Below, one piece after another: positions 27,805 to 36,900 of a DNA stretch of 64,000 nucleotides (positions within the stretch are counted from its first letter, which is position 1; each line of letters starts with the position of its first letter). A program made the position numbers and the translations under genes. The DNA is from Deltaproteobacteria bacterium. Its GTDB lineage: Bacteria > Desulfobacterota > Binatia > UTPRO1. Under the pieces are notes generated by a model, which saw nothing but the letters and a program-made list of their open reading frames with translations, ran no database searches and was not told the DNA's origin. Where the stretch lies: assembly GCA_020848745.1 (NCBI GenBank), contig JADLHM010000136.1, positions 1-64,000 of the forward strand, read 5' to 3'.

Positions 27805-28838
27805 CCATGCGAGTTCCGATCGGATCCGGCGGTCAGACGCCCGCGCTGCCGGGTCGGGTCTTCGTCACGGGCGCCAACGGATTCATCGGGCGCGCGCTGA
27901 TGACCCGCTACCGCGCGCTCGGCGTCGACGTGCGCGGCGTGGACGTGAGCGGGGACGCCGCGTGGAGCGTCGTCGCGGGCGACGTGGGCGAGGCCGGGGG
28001 CTGGCAAGCGCATGCCGCGGGGTGCGACCTCGTGATCAACACCGTCGCGGTGGTGTCGAATACCGCGCCGCGGCCGCTCTACTGGCGGATCAGCGTCAAC
28101 GGCGTGCGCAAAGCGCTCGATGCCGCCGTCGCGGGCGGCGCCGAGCGCTTCATCCAGATCTCCTCGTGCGCCGCCTTCGGGAAGCAGTTCCCGCCCGACG
28201 CCGATGAGACCTATCCGGTCGCGGCAGCGACCGGTCGCGCGTACGACGACGCCAAAGGCGGCAGCGAACATCCGGCGCTGGCGGCGCACGCGGCCGGTGA
28301 GATCGCCTGCACGATCGTTCGTCCGGGCGACGTCTACGGCCCCGGCTCGCGACCCTGGGTGCTTCTCCCTCTCGAGGTGATCCGCAAGGGAATGTTTCTG
28401 CTGCCGGCGTACGGCAAGGGAATCCTGAGCCCGACCTACATCGATGACCTCGTGGATGGGATCGTGCTCGCCGGGGGGACGAGTGCCGCGGCTGGACACA
28501 TCTTCTCGATCACGGGCGGCGTCGCCGTGACGTGCGAGGAATACTTCGCCCATCTCTGCCGTTGGGTGAAAAAGTCCGGACGGCCGCGAGCGTACTCGAC
28601 TGCGACCGTCGCGCGCCTGGCGCGCATCGCCGGCGTCCTGCGCCGGTTGACGGGCCAGAAGAGCGAAGCCGGACCCGAGGCGCTCGCGCTGCTCACGAAG
28701 CCGGCGACGGTCTCGATCGCGAAGGCGCGGCGCGTGCTCGGCTACGAGCCGAAGATCGATCTCGCCGAAGGCATGCGGCGTACGGAAGCGTGGCTACGGG
28801 AAAAAAATCTTCTCCCGCCCGAAAGCATCGGCCGGTGA
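27801..28838 (+). CDS. NAD-dependent epimerase/dehydratase, 3-beta-HSD-like
   Basis: Extended SDR of 345 residues. The N-terminal nucleotide motif VFVTGANGFIGRAL, the QISSCAAFG strand and the YDDAK catalytic YxxxK are present, followed by VRPGDVYGPGSRPWVLLP and PTYIDDLVDGIVLA. The C-terminal half (about 250-345) resembles 3-beta-hydroxysteroid dehydrogenase/isomerase-type and OleD-like proteins. Substrate unknown; the two partner genes suggest lipid or acyloin chemistry. The ATG overlaps the SDR stop codon, so the pair is likely co-translated. It ends convergently 27 bases from the APC permease gene. Confidence 0.82.
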   Translation: MTMRVPIGSGGQTPALPGRVFVTGANGFIGRALMTRYRALGVDVRGVDVSGDAAWSVVAGDVGEAGGWQAHAAGCDLVINTVAVVSNTAPRPLYWRISVNGVRKALDAAVAGGAERFIQISSCAAFGKQFPPDADETYPVAAATGRAYDDAKGGSEHPALAAHAAGEIACTIVRPGDVYGPGSRPWVLLPLEVIRKGMFLLPAYGKGILSPTYIDDLVDGIVLAGGTSAAAGHIFSITGGVAVTCEEYFAHLCRWVKKSGRPRAYSTATVARLARIAGVLRRLTGQKSEAGPEALALLTKPATVSIAKARRVLGYEPKIDLAEGMRRTEAWLREKNLLPPESIGR

Positions 28839-28865
28839 CCTCACCACCCGCCGCCGGGAGCGGGA

Positions 28866-30233
28866 TCAGCGCTGGCGCCCCGCCCGCCGTAGCCAGACGT
28901 AGAACGGCCACCCCACGAGCAGCACGCCGAGGCCGATGGCGCACTCGAGCGGCCGCCCGAGAAGCATCGCCACCGCGATGCCGCCGTTCGCGACGAGGTA
29001 GAGCGCCGGCACCCAGGGATACCCCCAGGCGCGGTACGGGCGGCGGAGATCGGGACGACGGCGGCGCAAGCGGTACAACACGGCGGTGTCGGCCATGGTG
29101 GCGAGCACGATCGCGAAGGTCGTGTAGTCGAGGACGCGCGGAAACCGGCGCAGCACGAGCAGCAGGACGATTGCGACCAGCGCCTGCGCGATGATCGCGC
29201 GATGCGGCGTCCGGTACTCCGGGTGCACCTCGTGCGCGCCGCCGACGAAGAGCCCGTCGAGCGCCATGGCGTAGGCGATGCGCGGGCCGACGAGGATCGT
29301 CGCGTGCAGCGTCCCGAGGATCGAGGCGACCACGAACGCGCCCATGAAGCGGCCGGCCGCCGCGCCGAAGAGCGCCTGCGCGCTCGCCGCGCCGACGTTC
29401 GGCTCGACCGCGAGCGCCGCGAGGGGCAGCGCATAGAGGTAGACGACGTTCAGCGCCATGTACGCCAGCATGCAGAGGCCGAGCCCGAGGAAGAGCGCGC
29501 GCGGCAGCGTGCGCGCGGGATCGTGGATCTCGCTCGCGACGTACACGGGCGCGTTCCATCCGAGATAGGTGAAGAGCACCGGCGACAGGGCGAGACCGAA
29601 GGCGGAGAGCGGCGCCGCCGATGCGGCGCCCACGACGAGCGGTCGCAAGCGGCCGACGTCGCCGCCGCCCGCGGCCAGCGCGGCGCCCACGAAGAGCGCC
29701 GCGCCGCCGAGCTTGAGCCAGCTGCCGAGGTTGTTGACCTGCACGCCGCGCCGGACTCCGACGTAGTTGATGGCCGACGTGCCGACCGTCGCGGCGACCG
29801 CGAGCGCAAGCGCGCCCGTCGACCCGAGCCCGACCTGCGGCGCGACCGCCTCGCCGAAGGCGGCGGCGAGCGACGCCACGGTGCCGGCGTAGATCACGAA
29901 GAAGCTCAGCCACCCGACGAGAAACCCCGCCGCGGGATGCCAGCCCTCGCGCAGGTACACGTAGTCGCCGCCCGCACGCGGGTACATCGCGCCGAGCTCC
30001 GCGTTGGCAAGCGCGCCCGCGAGCGAGAGCAGGCCGCCGACGAGCCAGGCGGCGAGCACGAGGCCGGGGTGCGGCAGCAGCGCGGCGATCGCGGCCGGCG
30101 TGAGGAAGATGCCCGAGCCGATCACCGACGACACGACCAGCATGACGGTGTCGAGCGTCCCGAGCTCGCGCGCGAGTCGATCCCGAGGATCGGCGCCGTG
30201 CGGCTCCGCCTCGAAGCCCGTCGTCACCGCCAC
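28866..30233 (-). CDS. APC-superfamily amino acid permease
   Basis: Integral inner-membrane transporter of 455 residues with about 12 helices. The first helix carries the LeuT-fold unwound motif SSVIGSGIFLTP, and helix 2/3 has GGDYVYLREGWHPAAGFLVGW, both typical of APC (LAT/APA-like) proteins. A FTYLGWNAPVYVASEIHDPARTLPRAL segment corresponds to helix 6 and the following loop. It probably exchanges or imports amino acids; the substrate cannot be read from the sequence. The start is GTG. It is a single gene, divergent from the desaturase. Confidence 0.88.
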   Translation of the reverse strand: MAVTTGFEAEPHGADPRDRLARELGTLDTVMLVVSSVIGSGIFLTPAAIAALLPHPGLVLAAWLVGGLLSLAGALANAELGAMYPRAGGDYVYLREGWHPAAGFLVGWLSFFVIYAGTVASLAAAFGEAVAPQVGLGSTGALALAVAATVGTSAINYVGVRRGVQVNNLGSWLKLGGAALFVGAALAAGGGDVGRLRPLVVGAASAAPLSAFGLALSPVLFTYLGWNAPVYVASEIHDPARTLPRALFLGLGLCMLAYMALNVVYLYALPLAALAVEPNVGAASAQALFGAAAGRFMGAFVVASILGTLHATILVGPRIAYAMALDGLFVGGAHEVHPEYRTPHRAIIAQALVAIVLLLVLRRFPRVLDYTTFAIVLATMADTAVLYRLRRRRPDLRRPYRAWGYPWVPALYLVANGGIAVAMLLGRPLECAIGLGVLLVGWPFYVWLRRAGRQR

Positions 30234-30352
30234 ACCCGCCCCGTAGCACGAACCGGCCGTCGGGTGTCGCGGGATGGACTCGCGGCCGCAATCGAGTAGA
30301 TTGCGCGCTCGCGCCGCGGGACGTGTCGACGGCGGCGTGGCAAGGGGGAACG

Positions 30353-31531
30353 GTGACGGCGACGACGGTCGGCATGCTCCGCAGGATCAACTGGGTCACG
30401 ACGATCTTCTTGGTATCGACGCCGCTCGTCGCGGTGGTGTGGGGCGCCCTGCACATCAGCGCGATGGGCATCGGCGCGAGCGAGCTCGCGGTCTTCGCCT
30501 TCTACGTCTGCGCGACCGGGTTCAGCATCACGACCGGCTACCATCGTCACTTCGCCCACGGGGCCTACGAGTGCTCGCGGATCGTCAAGGTGTTCTACCT
30601 GATCTTCGGGGCGGCGGCGTTCCAGCACTCGGTGCTCTCCTGGTGCTCCGATCATCGGCGCCACCACAAGCACCTCGACCGCGACGAGGATCCGTACAGC
30701 ATCACCCGCGGCTTCTTCTGGGCCCACATCGGCTGGCTCCTCGTCACGGACCACAGGAAGGCCGAGGACTTCTCGAACATCCCGGACCTGGTCGCCGACC
30801 CATGGATCCGCTGGCAGCACGCCTGGTACCTGCCGATCGCGGTCGTCATGGGCTTCGCCGTCCCCTTTGCGCTCGGCTGGGCGGTGGGCCACCCCTGGGG
30901 CTTCGTGCTCTGGGCGGGCGTGTTCCGCGTCGTGCTCGTGCACCACTCGACCTTCCTCGTGAACTCGCTCGCGCACCGCATCGGCCGGCGGCCGTACCTG
31001 CGGGCGATCTCGGCCCGCGACAGCATCGTGACCGCGCTCCTCACCTTCGGCGAGGGCTACCACAACTTCCATCACCGCTTCGCGACCGACTATCGGAACG
31101 GCGTCGGCCGCGCCTCCTGGGACCCGACGAAGTGGCTGATCCGCGGCCTCGAGATGGTCGGGCTCGCCTGGGATCTGCGCCGCGTCCCGACCGAGCGCAT
31201 CGTGGCGGCCGAGCTCGACTGCGACTCCGAGCGGCTTTCCGAGCGCCTGGAGCGGCGGCGCGGCGGCTCCGAGCAGGCGGGCGCGCACGTCCGGGAACGC
31301 TTCTCCGAGATGGCCGCGAGCGTGCAACGCGCCGCCGCCGCGCTCACGACGCGCGAGCGCGAGCTCGCCCTCGCCCGTCGCCACTGGGGCCGCAACCGCG
31401 CCGAACAGCTTCGCCACCTGCGCGCCGAGCTGCGGGCCGCCCGGCTCGAGATGCGCGCGGCCCGCGTCCGCTGGCAGGCGATCCTCGCCGATCTGCTCGA
31501 GGGGCCCGTCGCGGCGCCATCCTCCTCCTGA
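30353..31531 (+). CDS. Membrane fatty acid (acyl-CoA) desaturase with coiled-coil tail
   Basis: Delta-9-type desaturase of 392 residues. Four membrane helices and the three diiron histidine clusters are visible: HRHFAH (64-69), HRRHH (101-105) and FGEGYHNFHH (about 233-242). It introduces a cis double bond in long acyl chains with O2 and electrons from a ferredoxin/cytochrome. The last 110-120 residues are Arg/Glu/Ala-rich and predicted helical, an extension that ordinary desaturases lack. The GTG at 30353 has GGGGGA just upstream and is preferred; a GTG at 30323 adds ten residues. The LolA-like gene follows 50 bases later. Confidence 0.9.
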   Translation: MTATTVGMLRRINWVTTIFLVSTPLVAVVWGALHISAMGIGASELAVFAFYVCATGFSITTGYHRHFAHGAYECSRIVKVFYLIFGAAAFQHSVLSWCSDHRRHHKHLDRDEDPYSITRGFFWAHIGWLLVTDHRKAEDFSNIPDLVADPWIRWQHAWYLPIAVVMGFAVPFALGWAVGHPWGFVLWAGVFRVVLVHHSTFLVNSLAHRIGRRPYLRAISARDSIVTALLTFGEGYHNFHHRFATDYRNGVGRASWDPTKWLIRGLEMVGLAWDLRRVPTERIVAAELDCDSERLSERLERRRGGSEQAGAHVRERFSEMAASVQRAAAALTTRERELALARRHWGRNRAEQLRHLRAELRAARLEMRAARVRWQAILADLLEGPVAAPSSS

Positions 31532-31581
31532 GCCTGCCCGAGCCGCCCGAGCCTGGCGCGGAGGTTGCACCACAGCCGCGC

Positions 31582-32430
31582 ATGGGCTCCTCGACGCGAA
31601 GAAACCCGAGATCCGGCAAGGGGGAGGCCGGACGCGTTCTCGTTCCCGAGAAGGGCCGGCGCCGGGCATTCGCGGCCCTGGCAATGCTCGCGCTCGCCGC
31701 CTGGGGCCCGGCGCCGGCCGGGGCGATCTCCGGCGACGAAGTGATGCGGCGCTCGCTCGAGGCACGCAACCTCGGCGACGAGGCGTATCGCGCCTACCGG
31801 GTCGAGCTCACCGCGCGCGACGGCAGCACCGTCACCCGCACCGTGTCCACCTATCGCAAGAACTGCGACGGCGCCTCCAAGCAGCTCGTCGTGTTCCGTG
31901 AGCCGTCCGACATCGCCGGCGCGGCGTTCCTGAGCTGGATCCATCCCCACCGGATGCCCGACATGTGGCTCTATCTGCCCGAGCTCGGGCGGCCCCGGCA
32001 GGTGAACGCCGCCACGCGCGGCGAGAGCTTCCTCGGCTCCGATTTCACGTACGAGGATCTCGGCGCGCCGACGCAGGACGAGCGGACGCACCTCCTCGTC
32101 GACGAGCCGGTCGTCGAGAGCGAGCCGACGTACCGGATCGAGAGCCGGCCGCGCGCCATCGACCACTACGCCCGCATCCTCACCTGGGTGCGGCAGACCA
32201 GCTTCCTGCCGGTCCGCGTCGAGTACTTCGACGCCCGCGACGCGCTCGAGAAGGTGGGCCGCTACTTCGATGTCCGGGTCGTGAACGGCATCCCGACGCT
32301 CGCCGCGCTCGAGATGGCGAACGTCCGCACGGGGCACCGGACCGCCGTCACGCTGCTCGACGCGGAGTACGATCGCCCGGTCGACTGCGCGATCTTCAGC
32401 GAGCGCTGGCTCTCGCGTGCCCGGCCGTGA
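31582..32430 (+). CDS. Outer-membrane lipoprotein-sorting protein (LolA-like fold)
   Basis: Periplasmic protein of 282 residues with an N-terminal signal region (RRAFAALAMLALAAWGPAPAGA). The mature part starts SGDEVMRRSLEARNLGDEAYRAYRVEL and contains FLSWIHPHRMPDMWLYLPELGRPRQV and FLGSDFTYEDLG, hallmarks of the LolA-like 'outer membrane lipoprotein-sorting' family (PF17131-type). The half-barrel fold is thought to carry lipids. These proteins usually neighbour an RND/MMPL lipid exporter and a DUF1302 barrel; here the barrel is present (next gene, 14-base overlap) but no RND gene is in the window. Confidence 0.8.
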   Translation: MGSSTRRNPRSGKGEAGRVLVPEKGRRRAFAALAMLALAAWGPAPAGAISGDEVMRRSLEARNLGDEAYRAYRVELTARDGSTVTRTVSTYRKNCDGASKQLVVFREPSDIAGAAFLSWIHPHRMPDMWLYLPELGRPRQVNAATRGESFLGSDFTYEDLGAPTQDERTHLLVDEPVVESEPTYRIESRPRAIDHYARILTWVRQTSFLPVRVEYFDARDALEKVGRYFDVRVVNGIPTLAALEMANVRTGHRTAVTLLDAEYDRPVDCAIFSERWLSRARP

Positions 32431-33955
32431 CCCGTCGCGGCGACCGCGCGCGCTCCTCGCGCTCGTCCTGATCGTCGGGGCCGCGTCCCGTCCCGCCTCG
32501 GCCGCCGAGCTCCGCTCGCCCGACGGCCGCATGAGCCTCGCCGGCTCGCTCGCGACCTGGGACGTGATCCGTCTGCACGACGACACGCCGAGCGAGCGCC
32601 CCACGGGCCTTCTCGACCTCCGCCTCGACGCCACGACGACCGATCGCTGGCGCGTCTTCACCTCGCTCCGCGCCGGCTACGACGGCAAGATCGGCCATCC
32701 GCGCGGCGGCAACCCCTTCCTCGCGCTCGACGAGGTCTACCAGTCGAAGGACCTCTTCCTGAACCTCGACGAAGCCTACGTCGACCTCTACTTCGAGACC
32801 TTCGAGCTCCGGATCGGCAAACAGAAGATCTCGTGGGGACAGCTCGACGACATCCAGCCGACCGATCACTTCAATCCCCAGGACCTGACCGAGTTCTACT
32901 TCCGGCCCGAGCTCGAGCGGAAGATGGGCGTACCCGCGATCCGCTGGACGGGTTACGTCGGCGCGACCACGCTCGACGTCGCGTGGAATCCGATCTTCAC
33001 GAGCTCGCGCCTCGCGGCGCCCGAGGACCGCTGGTTCGCGCCGCTGCTCCGCGTTCCCGAGACCTTCGACACGCCCTTCGGCCCGGTCCCCGTCGCCACG
33101 CGCTATCCCGACGTCGACCCGCCTCCGCACACGCTCGCGAGCTCCGACGTGGCGATCCGCCTCAAGCACTTCCACGAGGGCGTCGAGATGTCGCTCACCG
33201 GCTTCCACGGCTGGGACAAATGGGGCCAGACCTACGAGGGTCGCAGCGCGGCGACCGTCGCACCGACCGGCGACGCCGCGAACCCGCTCGCGACCAGCGT
33301 CGACGTGGACGTCGTACCGTCGACGCGCCGGATCACCGTCCTCGGCGCCGACCTCGCGATGCCGCTCCTCTGGTTCGCCCTCCGCGCCGAGGCGGCCTGG
33401 ATCCACGGCCGCGGCTTCCCGCTGCGCGTGCAGGAGACGCTGGCGAGCGACCCGCAGCTCTTCCAGGTGGTCGGCGAGGCGGCAGAGCGCGTGGCGCAAA
33501 CCGGCACGGCCGAGACGGTCGCGCTGCCGATCCCGCCCGCGGCACTCGAGCGCGAGTGCCTGCAGTGGGGCATCGGCCTCGACTGGTTCGTCACCGAGCG
33601 CGTCTCGCGCCGCCTCGTCGGCCGCGAATGGCTCGCGGGCACCTTCTTTCTCGCGCAGCTCCTCCAGACCGTCATCTTCGACCACGACGCCGCCTTCATC
33701 GACGATTCGGTCGAGAGCCTTCTCGCCGCGACGATCCGCCAGAGCTTTCTCGACGAGCGCCTCGGGATCGAGCTCAAGACCGTCTACAACCCGAACCACG
33801 GCGACTGGTTCGTCTGGCCGCAGACGTCCTACCGCCTGACCGAGAGCCTCTCCGCCCTCGCCGAGGCCCGGCTCATCGGCGGCTCACCCAGACAAACGAT
33901 CGGCCAGTACCACGATCACGACGGCATCAAGCTCGGCATGCGCTGGTCGTTCTGA
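32417..33955 (+). CDS. DUF1302-family outer-membrane beta-barrel protein
   Basis: Predicted outer-membrane protein of 512 residues with a signal peptide (ALLALVLIVGAASRPASA) and a C-terminal aromatic residue (MRWSF), the signature recognised by the BAM complex. The pattern of alternating strands, and IGKQKISWGQLDDIQPTDHFNPQDLTEF in the first third, match the DUF1302 family. These are porin-like barrels often linked to lipid or steroid uptake or export. It begins with GTG and overlaps the LolA-like gene by 14 bases, so translation is probably coupled. It converges with the diheme protein gene. Confidence 0.82.
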   Translation: MPGRDPSRRPRALLALVLIVGAASRPASAAELRSPDGRMSLAGSLATWDVIRLHDDTPSERPTGLLDLRLDATTTDRWRVFTSLRAGYDGKIGHPRGGNPFLALDEVYQSKDLFLNLDEAYVDLYFETFELRIGKQKISWGQLDDIQPTDHFNPQDLTEFYFRPELERKMGVPAIRWTGYVGATTLDVAWNPIFTSSRLAAPEDRWFAPLLRVPETFDTPFGPVPVATRYPDVDPPPHTLASSDVAIRLKHFHEGVEMSLTGFHGWDKWGQTYEGRSAATVAPTGDAANPLATSVDVDVVPSTRRITVLGADLAMPLLWFALRAEAAWIHGRGFPLRVQETLASDPQLFQVVGEAAERVAQTGTAETVALPIPPAALERECLQWGIGLDWFVTERVSRRLVGREWLAGTFFLAQLLQTVIFDHDAAFIDDSVESLLAATIRQSFLDERLGIELKTVYNPNHGDWFVWPQTSYRLTESLSALAEARLIGGSPRQTIGQYHDHDGIKLGMRWSF

Positions 33956-33968
33956 GTCGTGACCGCCC

Positions 33969-36900
33969 TCACCGGTCGTTGTCGTCGTGCACCTCGAGAG
34001 CGAGCGTCGCGACGTCGTCGGCGGGCGTCGGGTCGGTCCCGGGACCGGCCGCGCGGATCGCGAGCTGGCAGCGCGCGGGCGTCGCGGCCGGCGAGAAGAA
34101 GTCGGCGGCGGCGATCGTGAGCGCGAGCGTCGCCGTCTTGCGCTTGCCGGCGCCGACGACGAGGCGGTCCTGCGCGCCCGCGACCCGCGGCGCGAAGTCG
34201 GGACCGGCCGTCACGATCCCGGCCGGGCAGTTGCCGGTCTCGACCACGACGCGGATCTCGTGGCCGGGCGTGCCGCGGTCGGCGACAACGTCCTCGTTCC
34301 GGACCTTCACGCGCAAGCGCAGCGTCTTCGCGGCGACGCCGTCGCGCAGGTGCACGCGCTTCGGGCGGCGGTAGCCGGTGATGCCGGAGTCGTGACCGCC
34401 GCCCCCCGGCCCGGGCGTGGCGGTCGGCTGCGGAAAGACGAAGGTCGGCGTCGGCGCCGGGCCGTCGCCGACCGAGAAGCGGCGGTCGACGCGCGTGACG
34501 TTGCCCTGCCGATCGGCGACCGCGACCCGCAGATGCGCGGTCGCAACGTCGATGAGCGGCGGTGTGAACGCGACCGACCAGATGCCGTCGCCGACGACGG
34601 TCGCGAGGTCCGCGAGCTCCGTGCCGGGACCGCGCCCCGCGATCGGCACGTCGGCGGTGATCGAGAGCGAGCCCGCCTCGAGTCCGGAGTCGGCGTCGGC
34701 GGCGCCGATCAGGAGCGAGCCGAGCGCCCCGCTGTTCCAGCCGGGCCGCGGCAGCGTCACCGCGAGCGCGGGGCGGAGGTCGTCGAGGAACCAGCCGTAG
34801 CCGTTGGTGGTGAGGTCGATCGGACAGCCGAGGTCGACCCAGCGCGCGATCGTGCGCTTCTCGTCCTCGCCGAGCGCCGGGACGCCGCTTCCGGGCGGCG
34901 GCATGATCGTGCCGGTGTAGTCGAGGTCGGCGGCGTTCGGATCGGCGCCGCCCGGCAGCGTCGCGCGCACGCCGGGCGTCGACTCGGTCGGGTGGTCGGC
35001 GTTGGTCCAGCCGTCGAGGCGTGCGCCGAAGATCTTCCAGACGAGCAGCGAGCGCCGGCTCTGGAAGCTCCGCACGTAGCGGCTCGCGTTCGTCTGCCGC
35101 CAGCTCGTGGGCCCGACCGGCGGATACCCCCAGCGCGCCGAGCGGTCGTCGGCGAGCCGCGCGTAGTCGCCGGGCACGCCGCCGACGGCGGCGAGGTCAT
35201 CGAGCACGAGATTCCCCGGCGGGCTCGCCGCGTTCTTGGTGTGGCACGGCACGCAGCTCCGCTGCAGGAGCGGCCGCACGTCGCGCAGGAACTCGACGGT
35301 CACGGCGGGCACCGGCTCCGTGCGCGTCGTCGGGGAGCCGTCGGGCGCAGCCGCGAGCAGCGGCGTCTCGTGCACGAGGTCGGCGACCGGGAAGCCGGGC
35401 TGCCCCGCGGCGGTCGCATGGAAGTCGAGCGGCAGCTGGCTGTGCGCGTGGCAGCCGCCGCAGTCGTAGCGCGCCTCGCCCGGTCGCACCTGGTGCCACG
35501 TCTGCGCCATGTTGAGCACGAGCCCGCGCCGGTCGAGCGTCTGGAACGTGAACGGCGTGTCGGCGGGAATGCGCGCCACGAAGCTCGTGTCGGGATTGCC
35601 CTCGGGATCCAGGAGCGGCGCCCCACCCGGTCCCGTCTTCCGCACCGGGATCTCGCCGAGGATGCGCAGGCGCTCCATCGCGTGGCTCGCGAACAGCGGC
35701 CCGCCGCTCGGCCCGCCGTGCGGGCCGTAGCTCCGGTGCGTGTTCGGCTCCATCGCGAGGAGGCGGATCGCCCAGACGTCGTCGTCGTCGTAGCGGCCGG
35801 CGTCGGCGCCCTGCCATTCCCAGTTGCTGCTCTGGCCGTTCTCGGCGGTATTGAACGCGTCGAGCCCGTCGAAGGTGTTCGACCACGAGGGCACGAACCC
35901 GGGGAAGCTCTCGCGCTTCAGGAGGCTGCTCGTGCCGACCAGACCCGTCGCCGTACCGGCCGGCAGCTCGGCGTGCTCCGTGCCGTCGTTCGGGAGCCAC
36001 GGCAGGACGTCCGGCTGGTCGACGCCGTGCACGGCGCGGTACGGCACCACCGCACGCGGCCACGCCTCATTGTAGCTCGGGTCGTTCTTCACGAGCACAA
36101 GGTCGCCCGGCGCGTGCACGACGTCACCGTTCGGCACGACGTAGATGCCGCCGTCGTACTCGGGCGTCGAGATCGGACGGTCGAGGTCGTTGGCGGGCCC
36201 CGGCGTCCACACCACGAGGAGATCGTTCGCGGGCGCCGCCGAGGGGTGCGTGAACTTGCCGACGCGTCCCCCGCCCGATCCCACCGGCGCGGCCTCGTCG
36301 TTGCCGTGCGTGAACGGCGTGATCGAGAACAGGCCGAAGGGCGTGAACGCCATCCGGAAGTCGTAGCGGAAGCCGCCGCCGACGGTCTGCGCGATCGCGG
36401 GATTGTCCTCGGGGAAGGCGCTGAAGAACGACGGCGTCCCCGCGGGCGCCGCCGGCGGCAGGCGATAGAGCGCGCCGAAGCCGTTGTTGTTGAGGTTGTA
36501 ATAGTCCACGACGACGAGGTCGCCGTTCCCGAGCTGGGTCAGGAAGTGGAACGCCTGCCCGCTCCGGAACGCGCTCACGACCGGCCGCCACGCGCGGCCG
36601 TCGGGCTGGATCGACCAGACACCCCACATGCGGCCGTCGCGGAGCCCCTGGCTCTCGAGCGTGGAGTACGCGAGCCGGCCGTCGCGCAGGGGTGTGGGGT
36701 GGAGCGCGCTCCCGATGCTCATCGGCGCGATCGGCGTCACGTTGGCGCCGTCCTCGTCCATCACGAAGAGCTGGAGCGTCGGGTTGGTGAGGCCGCGCGG
36801 GGGCACGAAGCCGTTCCGGTTGCTGGTGAACGCGACCTTCCCGCCCGCGACCGGCGCCGGCCCGAGATTCAGGATGCCGTAGCCGAGGGAGTCGTGACCG

